Part shown: piece after piece, positions 40,954 to 49,633 of the stretch | How the letters are laid out: each line of letters opens with the position of its first letter | Numbering within the stretch: position 1 is the stretch's first letter | Assembly (NCBI GenBank): GCA_900552385.1 | Contig: URZI01000013.1 | Span: 1-52,194 of the forward strand | Direction of reading: 5' to 3' | Source of the DNA: an uncultured Collinsella sp. | GTDB taxonomy: Bacteria > Actinomycetota > Coriobacteriia > Coriobacteriales > Coriobacteriaceae | Length of the DNA: 52,194 nt | The notes under the pieces: model-generated | The model's database searches: none | What the model saw: the letters and a program-made list of their open reading frames with translations, nothing else | What the model was told of the DNA's origin: nothing | Position numbers and translations under genes: made by a program

Positions 40954-42057
40954 TTGTCTACTAACGCCTCTGGCAGCCCTGTTCTGTCGCTGCTTATTCC
41001 CATTTACAATGTTCAGCGCTATCTGCGCGAGTGCCTCGATTCCGCCCTGGCGCAGACGCTCAAGGATATTGAGATCATCTGCATTAACGACGGGTCGACC
41101 GACAACTCGCCGGCGATTATCCGCGAGTATATGGAGCGCGATGGGCGCGTCAAGATGATCGACAAGGCCAACAGCGGCTACGGAGACTCGATGAACCACG
41201 GTCTGGAGATGGCGCGTGGCAAGTACGTTGGCATCTTGGAGTCCGATGACTTTATGGCGCCCGACGCACTCGAAAAGCTTGTCTCGGCCGCCGATACCAA
41301 TAATGCCGACTTTGCGAAGGCGAACTTTGATTTCTACTGGTCTAAGCCCGAGGAGCGCCGTTCGCTGCACGAGATGTTTAAAGCCAAGGACTGTGGCAAG
41401 CCAGTGCACCCGAGCGATACAACGCAGTTCTTTAAGCAAAAGCCGTCGATTTGGTCGGCCGTGTACCGTCGCGATTTTCTTGAGCGCAACGGCATTACGT
41501 TCCTGCCGACTCCGGGAGCATCCTTTCAGGACACGTCATTCGCCTTTAAGGTGATCGCGTGCGCCGATAAGGCTGTTTACCTGCATGATGCCGTGTTGTC
41601 GTATCGCCAGGACAACGAGAATTCCTCGGTCAATTCTTCGGCTAAGGTCTTTTGCGTCAATACCGAGTATGCCGAGATTGAGCGTTGGATTCGAGAGGAT
41701 TATGCCCGCGGCCACGCAAGCGGCGATGTCGCGCGCATGCTCAAGTTCAATCAGCTCATTAAGTACGATTCGTACATGTGGAACTACGTGCGCCTGGCGC
41801 CCAAGTTCTATAAGGAGTTCCTGGTTCAGATGGCCAAGGAGTTCCAAGCGGCCTTGGACGCGGGGGAGTTTTCGCTTGACGACCTCAAGCCGTGGAAGCG
41901 CGCGAATCTCGCTGCCATCCTCAAAGATCCTGAGGGCTGGGTTGATGAGCATCCGAGCTTTGCGACGGATGGTGCCTTGGGGCGTGCTAAGTATTACGCC
42001 TCGGTTGGAGGCCCAGGCGTGGTCGCTGCCTTCCTCATCGAATCGTTGAGGGGGTAG
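40954..42057 (+). CDS. Glycosyltransferase family 2 (paralogue 1)
   Basis: GT-A transferase of 367 residues. It has SLLIPIYNVQRYLRECLDS, ICINDGSTDNSP, NSGYGDSMN and the metal motif LESDDF, then RQDNENSSVNS. The C-terminal half is helical and family-specific. It starts with TTG at 40954 behind AAGGAG. It shares long, nearly identical blocks with the gene at 43179-44297, so the two come from a duplication. It is probably the first gene of a five-gene run for a surface polysaccharide. Donor and acceptor sugars are not readable. Confidence 0.86.
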   Translation: MSTNASGSPVLSLLIPIYNVQRYLRECLDSALAQTLKDIEIICINDGSTDNSPAIIREYMERDGRVKMIDKANSGYGDSMNHGLEMARGKYVGILESDDFMAPDALEKLVSAADTNNADFAKANFDFYWSKPEERRSLHEMFKAKDCGKPVHPSDTTQFFKQKPSIWSAVYRRDFLERNGITFLPTPGASFQDTSFAFKVIACADKAVYLHDAVLSYRQDNENSSVNSSAKVFCVNTEYAEIERWIREDYARGHASGDVARMLKFNQLIKYDSYMWNYVRLAPKFYKEFLVQMAKEFQAALDAGEFSLDDLKPWKRANLAAILKDPEGWVDEHPSFATDGALGRAKYYASVGGPGVVAAFLIESLRG

Positions 42058-42063
42058 GTCGGC

Positions 42064-43104
42064 ATGGGAGAGGCCTCGTGTCCTAAAGCTACCATTGTCG
42101 TCCCCGTTTACAACTCTGCGCGCTCGATTCAGCGATGCCTCGATTCGCTGTTGGCCCAGTCCGAGCGCTCGATTCAGGTTGTCTGCGTCAACGACGGTTC
42201 GACTGATGATTCGTTGAACGCGTTGCGCCAGATCGCGCAGGCCGACGATCGTGTACTGGTGATTGACCAGGAAAACGCGGGCGTCTCGTGCGCTCGAAAT
42301 GCCGGTATCGATGCCGCCGAGGGCGAGACCGTCTTTTTTGTGGACGCCGACGATTACATCGATGCCCAGACGGTCGAGCGCGTGCTGCATGCCATGGAGT
42401 CTGCGGATGCCGAGGCCGCCGTTTATGGCGGCGTCTGTGAACCTGCCGATGCTGCCCCCAAACGCGTCCAGCAACTCATGAGCCCCAAAGCTGGTACCTT
42501 CGGCGCCCGTGATCCCCAGCTGCTGTTCCATTCGAATGCGCAGCCCTATGCCTGCCGCGCGGCTTTTTCGCGCGAGCTGCTCAATCGCGAAGGTATTCGC
42601 TTCGCCCCCGGTTTGGCTTTGGGCGAGGACGTCGTCTTCCAATTTGCGGCTTATGCGCTTGCCCGCAGGACCGTCGTCATGCCGGACAAGTTCTACCACT
42701 ACGTGATGGAGAGCGAATCGGCGACGCACGAGTTCAACAGTGCCGAGGCTCGTGCCAAAAAGCTTGACGCCCACATGAGGATGCTCGAGGAGGTCTTGGA
42801 GGACTGGGCGGCTTACGGTCTTTTGGACCTGTGTCCCGGCGAGTTGATAACTTGGTTTTTGGACCTCATTGTGTTCGACCTTGCGCGCTTGGATGCCGAT
42901 GACTTCCATCGTGTGGCGGCTCGCGTCAACATGGACCTTACGACGTTTTTGGGAACGGAGTGGGCGGATATGCCTGCTAAGGGCGCCGTTCGCCGTGTTG
43001 CCCACAAGCTCGTTGCGGCGACCTCGGGCGTTTCGATTGCAGATGCCACGCTGTTCTATCTTTCGACTCGCGGTCTCAAAGCCTGCGTGGAGCGCTTTAT
43101 CTAA
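42064..43104 (+). CDS. Glycosyltransferase family 2
   Basis: GT-A transferase of 346 residues. TIVVPVYNSARSIQRCLDS, VCVNDGSTDDS, NAGVSCARNAGID and the DADDY metal motif (VDADDYID) are clear. The rest is helical, with a catalytic-base region LGEDVVFQFAAYAL. The ATG at 42064 lies 6 nt after the previous stop and has GGGGGTAGG upstream, so it is cotranscribed. It is less similar to the two flanking paralogues than they are to each other. It probably adds one sugar residue of the same polymer. Confidence 0.86.
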   Translation: MGEASCPKATIVVPVYNSARSIQRCLDSLLAQSERSIQVVCVNDGSTDDSLNALRQIAQADDRVLVIDQENAGVSCARNAGIDAAEGETVFFVDADDYIDAQTVERVLHAMESADAEAAVYGGVCEPADAAPKRVQQLMSPKAGTFGARDPQLLFHSNAQPYACRAAFSRELLNREGIRFAPGLALGEDVVFQFAAYALARRTVVMPDKFYHYVMESESATHEFNSAEARAKKLDAHMRMLEEVLEDWAAYGLLDLCPGELITWFLDLIVFDLARLDADDFHRVAARVNMDLTTFLGTEWADMPAKGAVRRVAHKLVAATSGVSIADATLFYLSTRGLKACVERFI

Positions 43105-43178
43105 TTCCAAGCGCTGCCGCCCGCCGCAGCTCGGCTGCTAAAATAACCCTGTTACACGCTATTCAACAGGAGGTTCTC

Positions 43179-44297
43179 TTGCAGAACTCTGATACCCCTA
43201 AAGTTTCGCTGCTTGTTCCCATCTGCAATGTCGAACGCTACCTGCGCGAGTGCCTCGATTCCGCCGTGGCGCAGACGCTTAAGGACATCGAGATCATCTG
43301 TATCAACGACGGTTCCACTGATAGCTCGCCGGATATCATCCGCGAGTACATGGAGCGCGACTCCCGTGTCAAGATGATCGACAAAGCCAACAGCGGCTAC
43401 GGCGACTCGATGAACCGCGGCCTGGAGATGGCGCGCAGTGAGTACGTGGGCATCCTTGAGTCCGACGACTTTATGTTTGAGGATTCGCTCCAAAAGCTGG
43501 TCGCCAAGGCCGATGCTGAGCATGCCGATGTGGTGAAGGGCGACTTTTACCTGTATTGGTCCACGCCCAGCGAGCGCCGTGAGCTGTTTGGGATCATCGA
43601 CGAGCATATGACGGGCGCCGCGTATCGCCCTGTCGATCGCCCGGGCATCTTCTACCGCAAACCTTCCATTTGGTCGGCTATCTATCGGCGCGAGTTCCTC
43701 AACGACAAGCAGATTCGGTTCCTTCCCACGCCGGGTGCCTCGTATCAGGACGCAGGCTTTAACTTTAAGGTTTGGGCTTGCGCCGAGCGTGCCGCGTTTA
43801 TTACGGACCCTATTTTGTGCTATCGCCAGGATAACGAGAAGAGCTCCGTTAATTCGCCCAACAAGGTGTTTTGCGTGTGCGACGAATATGCCGAGATGCA
43901 ACGTTTTTTGGACGAGCGTCCCGAGCTCAAGGCTCAGCTCCAGGGCATTTTAATGCGCATGAAGGTCGATACGTACCGTTGGAATGATGAGCGTCTGGTC
44001 GATGAACTGCGTGAGCAGTTTTGGAAGAAAGCCTCGTCTGAGCTCAAGGCCGATTGGGATGCTGGTCGCTTTGATCTGTCGCTGTTCGACCCGCGTGGCG
44101 AGACCGACTTGCGCCTGATGGTCAAGTCGCCTCGTGCCTATATCGATTCGCGCTTTGACTTTAAGAAGCCGGGCAAGCTCAATACGTTTAAACATTACTT
44201 TAAGATTGGCGGCCTGCCGCTGGTCTGGCGCGTGCTGACGTATCAGCGCACCTACGGCGACAATCCGCACCCCGATGACGTTCCGGCCGCACAGTAA
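43179..44297 (+). CDS. Glycosyltransferase family 2 (paralogue 2)
   Basis: GT-A transferase of 372 residues, a close paralogue of the gene at 40954. The run CLDSAVAQTLKDIEIICI and the runs EYMERDSRVKMIDKANSGYG and ILESDDFM recur almost unchanged in the other copy. The C-terminal third differs more, suggesting a changed acceptor. It begins with TTG at 43179 behind a strong AGGAGG at 8 nt. The 74-nt gap before it contains TAAAAT at about 43139, so an internal promoter is possible. Confidence 0.86.
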   Translation: MQNSDTPKVSLLVPICNVERYLRECLDSAVAQTLKDIEIICINDGSTDSSPDIIREYMERDSRVKMIDKANSGYGDSMNRGLEMARSEYVGILESDDFMFEDSLQKLVAKADAEHADVVKGDFYLYWSTPSERRELFGIIDEHMTGAAYRPVDRPGIFYRKPSIWSAIYRREFLNDKQIRFLPTPGASYQDAGFNFKVWACAERAAFITDPILCYRQDNEKSSVNSPNKVFCVCDEYAEMQRFLDERPELKAQLQGILMRMKVDTYRWNDERLVDELREQFWKKASSELKADWDAGRFDLSLFDPRGETDLRLMVKSPRAYIDSRFDFKKPGKLNTFKHYFKIGGLPLVWRVLTYQRTYGDNPHPDDVPAAQ

Positions 44298-44309
44298 GAG
44301 CGAGTGACT

Positions 44310-45377
44310 ATGGCTACCCCCAAGATTTCCGTTGTCGTTCCCATCTATAAAGTGGAGGAGTGCCTGGTCTGGTGCCTGGACTCCCTGCTTGCGCAGGATA
44401 TGCCCGATTGGGAGGGCGTGCTGGTCAACGATGGCTCGCCGGATGGCTCGCGCGATATTGCGGCCGCTTATTGCGAAAAGGACGCGCGCTTTACGCTGGT
44501 TGATAAGGAGAACGGCGGCCTGTCGAGTGCGCGTAATGCAGGCATCGCCGCGTCCACGGCGCCTATCGTCGCGTTCTTGGATTCCGACGACCGGTTTACG
44601 CCCGATGCATGCCGCGTGATCGTCGATGCCTTTGAGCGCGAGGACTGCGACGTTTTGACCTTTGGCGCGAATCCGTATCCGCTGGAGGCGGGGTATCCGT
44701 GGCTCAACTATGTGCTGAGCCCGCGCGATGTGTCGTTTGAAGGCTATAGCTCCGATCTGCTGTTTAAGGAAGCGTCTCGCCCCTTTGCATGGCGCACCGC
44801 CTGCAAGCGTGAGTTTTTGCTGGGCAACGGGATCGTGTTCGACGAAACCGTTACGTATGGTGAGGACCAGGTCTTCGATTTTGCCGTGTACGGTCGTTCG
44901 CACAAGACCGCGCTTATCTCGAACAAGCTGTATGACTACCGCGTGACGCGCAAAGGCTCGCTCATGGACACTATGCGCTACGACGACGAGACGCGCCTGC
45001 TGGAGCACGTGAAGATTTACTCCGCGGTGCTGACTGACTGGCAGCGCGACGGTCTCGATGCTCAGCATGCCGATGACCTGGCGTACTTCCTATGCGATCT
45101 GGTGCTGTACGATGCGCTCAGGTTGCTGGGCTCGGACTGCGGCAAGGTGTTTGCTGCCGTCGCCGCGGCCCTTTCCGGTTCTGCCGTGGGCAGCGATGCT
45201 GCGCTCGCACAATGCGCTCCTTCTGTTGCTGCTATGGTGCGTGCGGCGCTTACCAGCAAGGCCCCCAATGCCCGTGAGTGCAAAAAGCTCATGTTCGATT
45301 ACGACGTCTTGAGGTTTGGGCGCTTGGGCGCCTGCAAACGCATGGCAGCGAACGCCCTGGGAAAGCGAGAAGTGTAG
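44310..45377 (+). CDS. Glycosyltransferase family 2
   Basis: GT-A transferase of 355 residues. It has KISVVVPIYKVEECLVWCLDS, VNDGSPDGS, NGGLSSARNAGIA and the FLDSDDRF metal motif, then YGEDQVFDFAVYGR. It is related to the other three short transferases, with a distinct C-terminus. I chose the ATG at 44310. A GTG at 44304 is an alternative that adds two residues. The gap to the preceding gene is only 12 nt and the end touches the next ATG, so it is cotranscribed and probably coupled. Confidence 0.85.
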   Translation: MATPKISVVVPIYKVEECLVWCLDSLLAQDMPDWEGVLVNDGSPDGSRDIAAAYCEKDARFTLVDKENGGLSSARNAGIAASTAPIVAFLDSDDRFTPDACRVIVDAFEREDCDVLTFGANPYPLEAGYPWLNYVLSPRDVSFEGYSSDLLFKEASRPFAWRTACKREFLLGNGIVFDETVTYGEDQVFDFAVYGRSHKTALISNKLYDYRVTRKGSLMDTMRYDDETRLLEHVKIYSAVLTDWQRDGLDAQHADDLAYFLCDLVLYDALRLLGSDCGKVFAAVAAALSGSAVGSDAALAQCAPSVAAMVRAALTSKAPNARECKKLMFDYDVLRFGRLGACKRMAANALGKREV

Positions 45378-47864
45378 ATGAGTATCAAACGTTTGGCACT
45401 TTGCCGCAGCCAGGGCCGTCTGTTTGTGCTGCTTCGTTTTGCCGGCCAGGATGTCGCCGCGCTTATTGAGCAAGAAGGTTCTCAGGCCTTTGTCCGCGCG
45501 ACGACGAGCGGTTCTTGTGTGCCGTCGCTGGTACTCCCGGTTGACCATGGCCGTGTGCTGGCGCTTTGCCCTTCCGTTGCCGATTACGAGCGCGAGTTTG
45601 CCGTCTTGGTGCTTCCGTTTTTGGATGGCTCTACGATCGACGCTGCATTTGTGTCCGGTGGCCAAAAGCTTGGCTCCATTCGCCTCGATAGCCGCGTGGC
45701 CAAGCTGGAATCCAAGATTAACTACAAAGCAAAGGCTGCGATGTGTGCGCTCGTTCGCGATGCACAGCGCGGCGAGTGCTGCGGTCGCTATGAGATCGAT
45801 GCCGTTCGTTATTTACCGGCAGACGCCGGCGCGGTGTGGCGCTATGAGGTTACGTGGGTGGGAGACCCCCAGTGCGCACCTGAGCTCCAGGTCTTCGATA
45901 CGCATATGAACGCTATCGATATCACCGTGCATGTGTTTGAATCGCAGGTCGATGTACCGCAGCGCAACGGTTGCCGCGTCAACAAAACGTATCTGAGCGT
46001 TGAGATGCCTCAGGATATACGAGATTTTGTCGCGATTGTGAGCGATCCTACGGAGCAGATTCAGAGTGGTTTTTGCGCCATGGATGGTCGCCTGTACAAC
46101 GGCATGGTCGACGACAGCTGGAACCGCATGAAGGATGCGCGTGCAGACGACGCAGCTTATCGACGTTGGTTTGAGCAGCATCGCGCAAAGCCGGGCGATT
46201 TGGCGTGCCAGCGTGTCGCTTCGGTGGCTTTTGCCTATAGACCACTCGTGAGCATTGTGGTGCCGTGCTACAAGACTGATCGGGTCTACCTGCGCGAGCT
46301 GTTGGACTCGGTGCTAGCTCAGAGCTATGACAACTGGGAATTGCTGCTTATGGATGCCTCGCCCGAATGGGATGCGGTGGCCAATCTTGCAGCAAGTGCC
46401 AACGACGAGCGCGTTCGTCGCATCGAGCTGCCCGGCAACGGCGGCATTGTGCTCAACACCAACGCTGGTATTCAGCAGGCGGTTGGAGACTATATCGCGT
46501 TCTTGGACCATGACGACATTCTGGAACCGGACGCATTATTCCATTATGTTGCCGCGCTGAACAGGGCCGCCGAGGGCGATCGTCCCCAGGTCCTGTTCTG
46601 CGACGAGGACATGTTCCAGAAAACGGGGGAGTGGGGCCAGCCGGTCTTTAAGACGCGGCTCAACGTCGACCTGCTCTATAGCCATAACTGCGTGACGCAT
46701 TTTCTGATGGTGGAGAAGGCGCTCATCGATCACATTGGCATGTCTCCGGAAGATGTTGCGGGTGCCCAGGATTACGACCTGACGCTTCGCTGCCTTTCGG
46801 CGGGCGCGCGGTTTGAGCATGTTGCGCACGTGCTGTATCACTGGCGCGTTCATCCGGGGTCGACCGCCGATGGCTCTGCCGATAGCAAGCCGTATGCCAT
46901 CGAGGCCGGTCGCCTTGCGCTTCGGCGCCACTTTAACGCGCTGGGTATTTGCGGAACGGTCGAGGAGACCGAGACGCCGTTTGTCTACCGCATGCGCTAT
47001 GCGCTGCCGGAGCCTGCGCCGCTGGTGAGCATTGTGATCCCCACTAAGGACCACGTTGAGACGCTCGATGCCTGTGTGATGTCGATCGCCCAGAAAGCCA
47101 CGTATGCCAACTACGAGATCGTCTTGGTGGAGAACAACAGCGAAGACCCGGAGACGTTTGCGTATTACGAAACCCTGCCAGAGCGCGTGGCTGCAGCATC
47201 CAAAGGCAAGGGTATCGCGCGCGTTGTGTTCTGGCCGGGCGAGTTCAATTACTCCCAGATCATTAACTTTGGCGTTGAGCACGCTAAGGGCGATTATCTG
47301 TTGCTGCTTAATAACGATACCGAGGTCATAAGTCCCGACTTTATAGAAGAGATGATGGGGTATCTGCAGCGTCCCGATGCGGGCGTGGTGGGCGCCAAAC
47401 TCTACTTTGCCGATCATCTGGTGCAGCATGCCGGCATTTTGGTTGGCGTGCGTGGTGCACTTGCCCACGCCAACCAGGACTTCTCGGCAAAGCGCGAGGG
47501 CTATCTTGCCCGTGCCGTGCGCCCGGGCAACTTTAGCGCCGTAACGGGTGCCTGCCAGATGGTCCGACGCGGCGTATTTGAGCAGGTCGGAGGCTATAAC
47601 GAGGAATTCGCCGTCGGTTTTAACGACGCAGACTTTTGCCTGCGCGTGTGGGAGGCGGGCTACCGCACGATCTTTACGCCCTATGCCGAGCTATACCACT
47701 ACGAGTTCACCTCGCGCGGCAGGGAAGAGGCCAACGAGGAAAAGCTGTGCCGTTGGAAACGTGAACAGGCACTGTTCATGCAGCGCTGGCCGGAGTTCTT
47801 CTTGACGGGCGATCCGTGGTTGGGGCCGAACTTATCCGTTGAGAGCGAGTATTTCTCGGTCTAA
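45378..47864 (+). CDS. Large glycosyltransferase with two GT2 domains
   Basis: Protein of 828 residues. Residues 1-285 are a non-GT N-terminal region without a clear match, found before GT domains in other rhamnan/O-antigen assembly proteins. The first GT2 domain is about 290-530 (SIVVPCYKTDRVYLRELLDS, LDHDDILEPDAL). The second is about 555-800 (SIVIPTKDHVETLDACVMSI, LLNNDTEV, GFNDADFCLRVWEAGYR). Both keep the metal-binding motif region, so each may add a different linkage. No membrane segment is seen. It is the last gene of the run. No flippase, ligase or polymerase lies in the window, so the pathway continues elsewhere. Confidence 0.85.
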   Translation: MSIKRLALCRSQGRLFVLLRFAGQDVAALIEQEGSQAFVRATTSGSCVPSLVLPVDHGRVLALCPSVADYEREFAVLVLPFLDGSTIDAAFVSGGQKLGSIRLDSRVAKLESKINYKAKAAMCALVRDAQRGECCGRYEIDAVRYLPADAGAVWRYEVTWVGDPQCAPELQVFDTHMNAIDITVHVFESQVDVPQRNGCRVNKTYLSVEMPQDIRDFVAIVSDPTEQIQSGFCAMDGRLYNGMVDDSWNRMKDARADDAAYRRWFEQHRAKPGDLACQRVASVAFAYRPLVSIVVPCYKTDRVYLRELLDSVLAQSYDNWELLLMDASPEWDAVANLAASANDERVRRIELPGNGGIVLNTNAGIQQAVGDYIAFLDHDDILEPDALFHYVAALNRAAEGDRPQVLFCDEDMFQKTGEWGQPVFKTRLNVDLLYSHNCVTHFLMVEKALIDHIGMSPEDVAGAQDYDLTLRCLSAGARFEHVAHVLYHWRVHPGSTADGSADSKPYAIEAGRLALRRHFNALGICGTVEETETPFVYRMRYALPEPAPLVSIVIPTKDHVETLDACVMSIAQKATYANYEIVLVENNSEDPETFAYYETLPERVAAASKGKGIARVVFWPGEFNYSQIINFGVEHAKGDYLLLLNNDTEVISPDFIEEMMGYLQRPDAGVVGAKLYFADHLVQHAGILVGVRGALAHANQDFSAKREGYLARAVRPGNFSAVTGACQMVRRGVFEQVGGYNEEFAVGFNDADFCLRVWEAGYRTIFTPYAELYHYEFTSRGREEANEEKLCRWKREQALFMQRWPEFFLTGDPWLGPNLSVESEYFSV

Positions 47865-47972
47865 GGCAATAGTTTTTAGGAAGTCTTTAACTTTCCTTCG
47901 CTATGAACTTGGAAGAAAGCAGGGTTGGACTACTTACAAAGATAAATTACGAAAACTCGATACTTTCGCGAT

Positions 47973-48012
47973 AAGTTTATACAAGCTTATACAGCTCGAT
48001 ATTATTCGATAT
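47973..48012. repeat. Iterated AT-rich repeats upstream of the ATPase gene
   Basis: Two tandem 10-bp units AAGTTTATAC (47973-47982) and AAGCTTATAC (47983-47992), then CGATAT twice (47997-48002, 48007-48012) separated by TATT. More CGATA words flank them. These look like regulator-binding sites or iterons in an AT-rich leader that differs strongly from the GC-rich neighbourhood. Confidence 0.5.
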
Positions 48013-48074
48013 AGTCTGCGATAATTATTGAAACGATGATTGACTGTTAATCGATTCCCTAGAAAGGCAAACAA

Positions 48075-49178
48075 GTGAGCGCCACAGCATTCCATAATCC
48101 GTTTCGTCCCACTGCCGGCGCTGAGCCTCCGCGCATAATTGGTCGCGATGATATCGCTCTTGAGTTTACCGAGAGTTTGAATGCGGGAATTGGTGCACCT
48201 GCGAGGCTCATGCGCATTGCTGGACCGAGGGGCTCCGGAAAAACTGTTTTGCTCTGCGATCTTAGGGATCGTGCGCGAGAACTTGGATGGAAGACCGCTA
48301 TTGTTTCTGCTGGCCCTAACCTATTGCTGGACTTGAGGGATCAGGTTGCTGATTCTTTCTTTGCGGCCAATGCTTCAGTCGGCGTAAACGCCGGCTTTGT
48401 TTCTGCGAAAGTCGATGTTGCACCCAAAGAGTCGAGTCTTAGAAAGTTGCTAAGCTCGGCAGCGAAGTCAGCCAAGGGTCTTTTTATTGCCATCGATGAA
48501 GTTCAGGACGCCCCGATTGACGATATGCGTGCCATTGCGTCTACGGTTCAGCTTTTGATAGGGGAAAAAGTAGATATCGCACTTGCCTTTGCCGGTTTAC
48601 CCGCCGGTGTTATGGACCTTATTAACGGCAAAGCGCTTACGTTCTTGCGTCGTGCCCTCCCCGAAGATCTGGCGCCTATCAACCAGGTGGAGGTAGCGCT
48701 CTCTATGGGCGATAGCTTTGTCGCGACTGGTTTGACCATAGAGGACAATCTTCTGTCGAGAGCCGCTAAGGCCACTAAGGGCTATGCCTATCTGGTGCAA
48801 CTGGTCGGTTACTCCATTTGGCAGCGCGCCAATTTGCATCGTGCCAAAAGTACCATCGTGAGTGAACGCGATGTTGCCGAAGGCATTGCGCTGGCAGAGG
48901 CTCGTTTTCACGATGTTGTTCATGAGCCCGCGATTTCTGGACTGGGGCCTAACGATATCAAATACCTATTGGCGATGTGCGAGGACAAACAACAGTCCAA
49001 ATCAGCCGAGATTGCTAGGCGCATGGGTAAAAAGACCAATGAGATCAGCTCTATTAGGGCAAAATTGCTACAAAGGGAGGTTATTCAGGCACCACAGAGG
49101 GGCTACGTGCAGTTTGCCGTGCCGGACCTAGATATCTATCTGCGAGAGAATGCCGAGGAGATTCTCGAACGGTTCTAG
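48075..49178 (+). CDS. AAA ATPase with C-terminal winged helix (Orc1/archaeal-ATPase type)
   Basis: Protein of 367 residues. Walker A is GPRGSGKT (about 50-57), Walker B LFIAIDEVQD (about 136-145), with a sensor region FAGLPAG and a C-terminal winged-helix region (GLGPNDIKYLLAMCEDK... to RGYVQFAVPDLDIYL, about 285-358). The layout is that of the AAA/ORC-like ATPases of prophages and mobile islands, whose roles are mostly unknown. The GTG start at 48075 has AGAAAGG upstream. GC content and codon choice are lower than in the neighbouring transferases, consistent with acquisition. An IS lies 25 nt after the stop. A partner gene may have been lost or separated by it. Confidence 0.78.
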   Translation: MSATAFHNPFRPTAGAEPPRIIGRDDIALEFTESLNAGIGAPARLMRIAGPRGSGKTVLLCDLRDRARELGWKTAIVSAGPNLLLDLRDQVADSFFAANASVGVNAGFVSAKVDVAPKESSLRKLLSSAAKSAKGLFIAIDEVQDAPIDDMRAIASTVQLLIGEKVDIALAFAGLPAGVMDLINGKALTFLRRALPEDLAPINQVEVALSMGDSFVATGLTIEDNLLSRAAKATKGYAYLVQLVGYSIWQRANLHRAKSTIVSERDVAEGIALAEARFHDVVHEPAISGLGPNDIKYLLAMCEDKQQSKSAEIARRMGKKTNEISSIRAKLLQREVIQAPQRGYVQFAVPDLDIYLRENAEEILERF

Positions 49179-49359
49179 ATCGAGGTATTATAGGTTTTGA
49201 TTTGGCTCTGTTAGACCAGGATTGGCATTCTGCCCAATTATCTTTTTGCAATTGCAATATAATCGCCCCCTTGCCTGGTTTAAATCCGGCAAGGGGGCGA
49301 TGTGCTCAACATCGGTCGGGTTAATCGTAAGGGCGCTATCGCTTCAAGTCGATTGCCGG

Positions 49360-49557
49360 CTATCTCGCCGCCTTCCCGTCGGGCGCCGGCGTCTTGACCC
49401 TCATCTCGAACGGCAACCCGCCCTTCCGGACGGGCGCCCTGAGGAACGCGTTGACGGCGGTGGACATGGACAGGCCGAGCTCGTCCAGGATGGCCGTGGC
49501 CTCCTTTTTGGCCTCCGGGTCGATCCGGATCGTCGTGGCCGGTATATTCGACGGCAT
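49360..49557 (-). CDS. RelB/DinJ-family antitoxin (orphan, IS passenger)
   Basis: Protein of 65 residues: a short N-terminal beta strand TTIRIDPEAKK followed by an alpha helix and LGLSMSTAVNAFLR, the ribbon-helix-helix pattern of RelB/DinJ antitoxins. A short Pro/Lys tail ends it. The ATG at 49557 has GAGGAAAGG upstream, and the longer frame to 49662 is not needed. No RelE/YafQ toxin gene lies next to it within the IS or just outside, so it is an orphan. It could act as a DNA-binding regulator of the IS or neutralise a toxin elsewhere; both are inferred. Confidence 0.8.
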   Translation of the reverse strand: MPSNIPATTIRIDPEAKKEATAILDELGLSMSTAVNAFLRAPVRKGGLPFEMRVKTPAPDGKAAR

Positions 49558-49633
49558 GGCTGCACCTTTCCTCGTATATCGCGATGCGACCATTCTACTG
49601 TCTCTATGCGGCGGCTTCGGTCCAGTAGTCCAT

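Noticed and set aside
49262..49301. Terminator at the left end of the IS
   Set aside because: The 14-bp hairpin is strong but neither strand has a T run after it. It is described as part of the IS.
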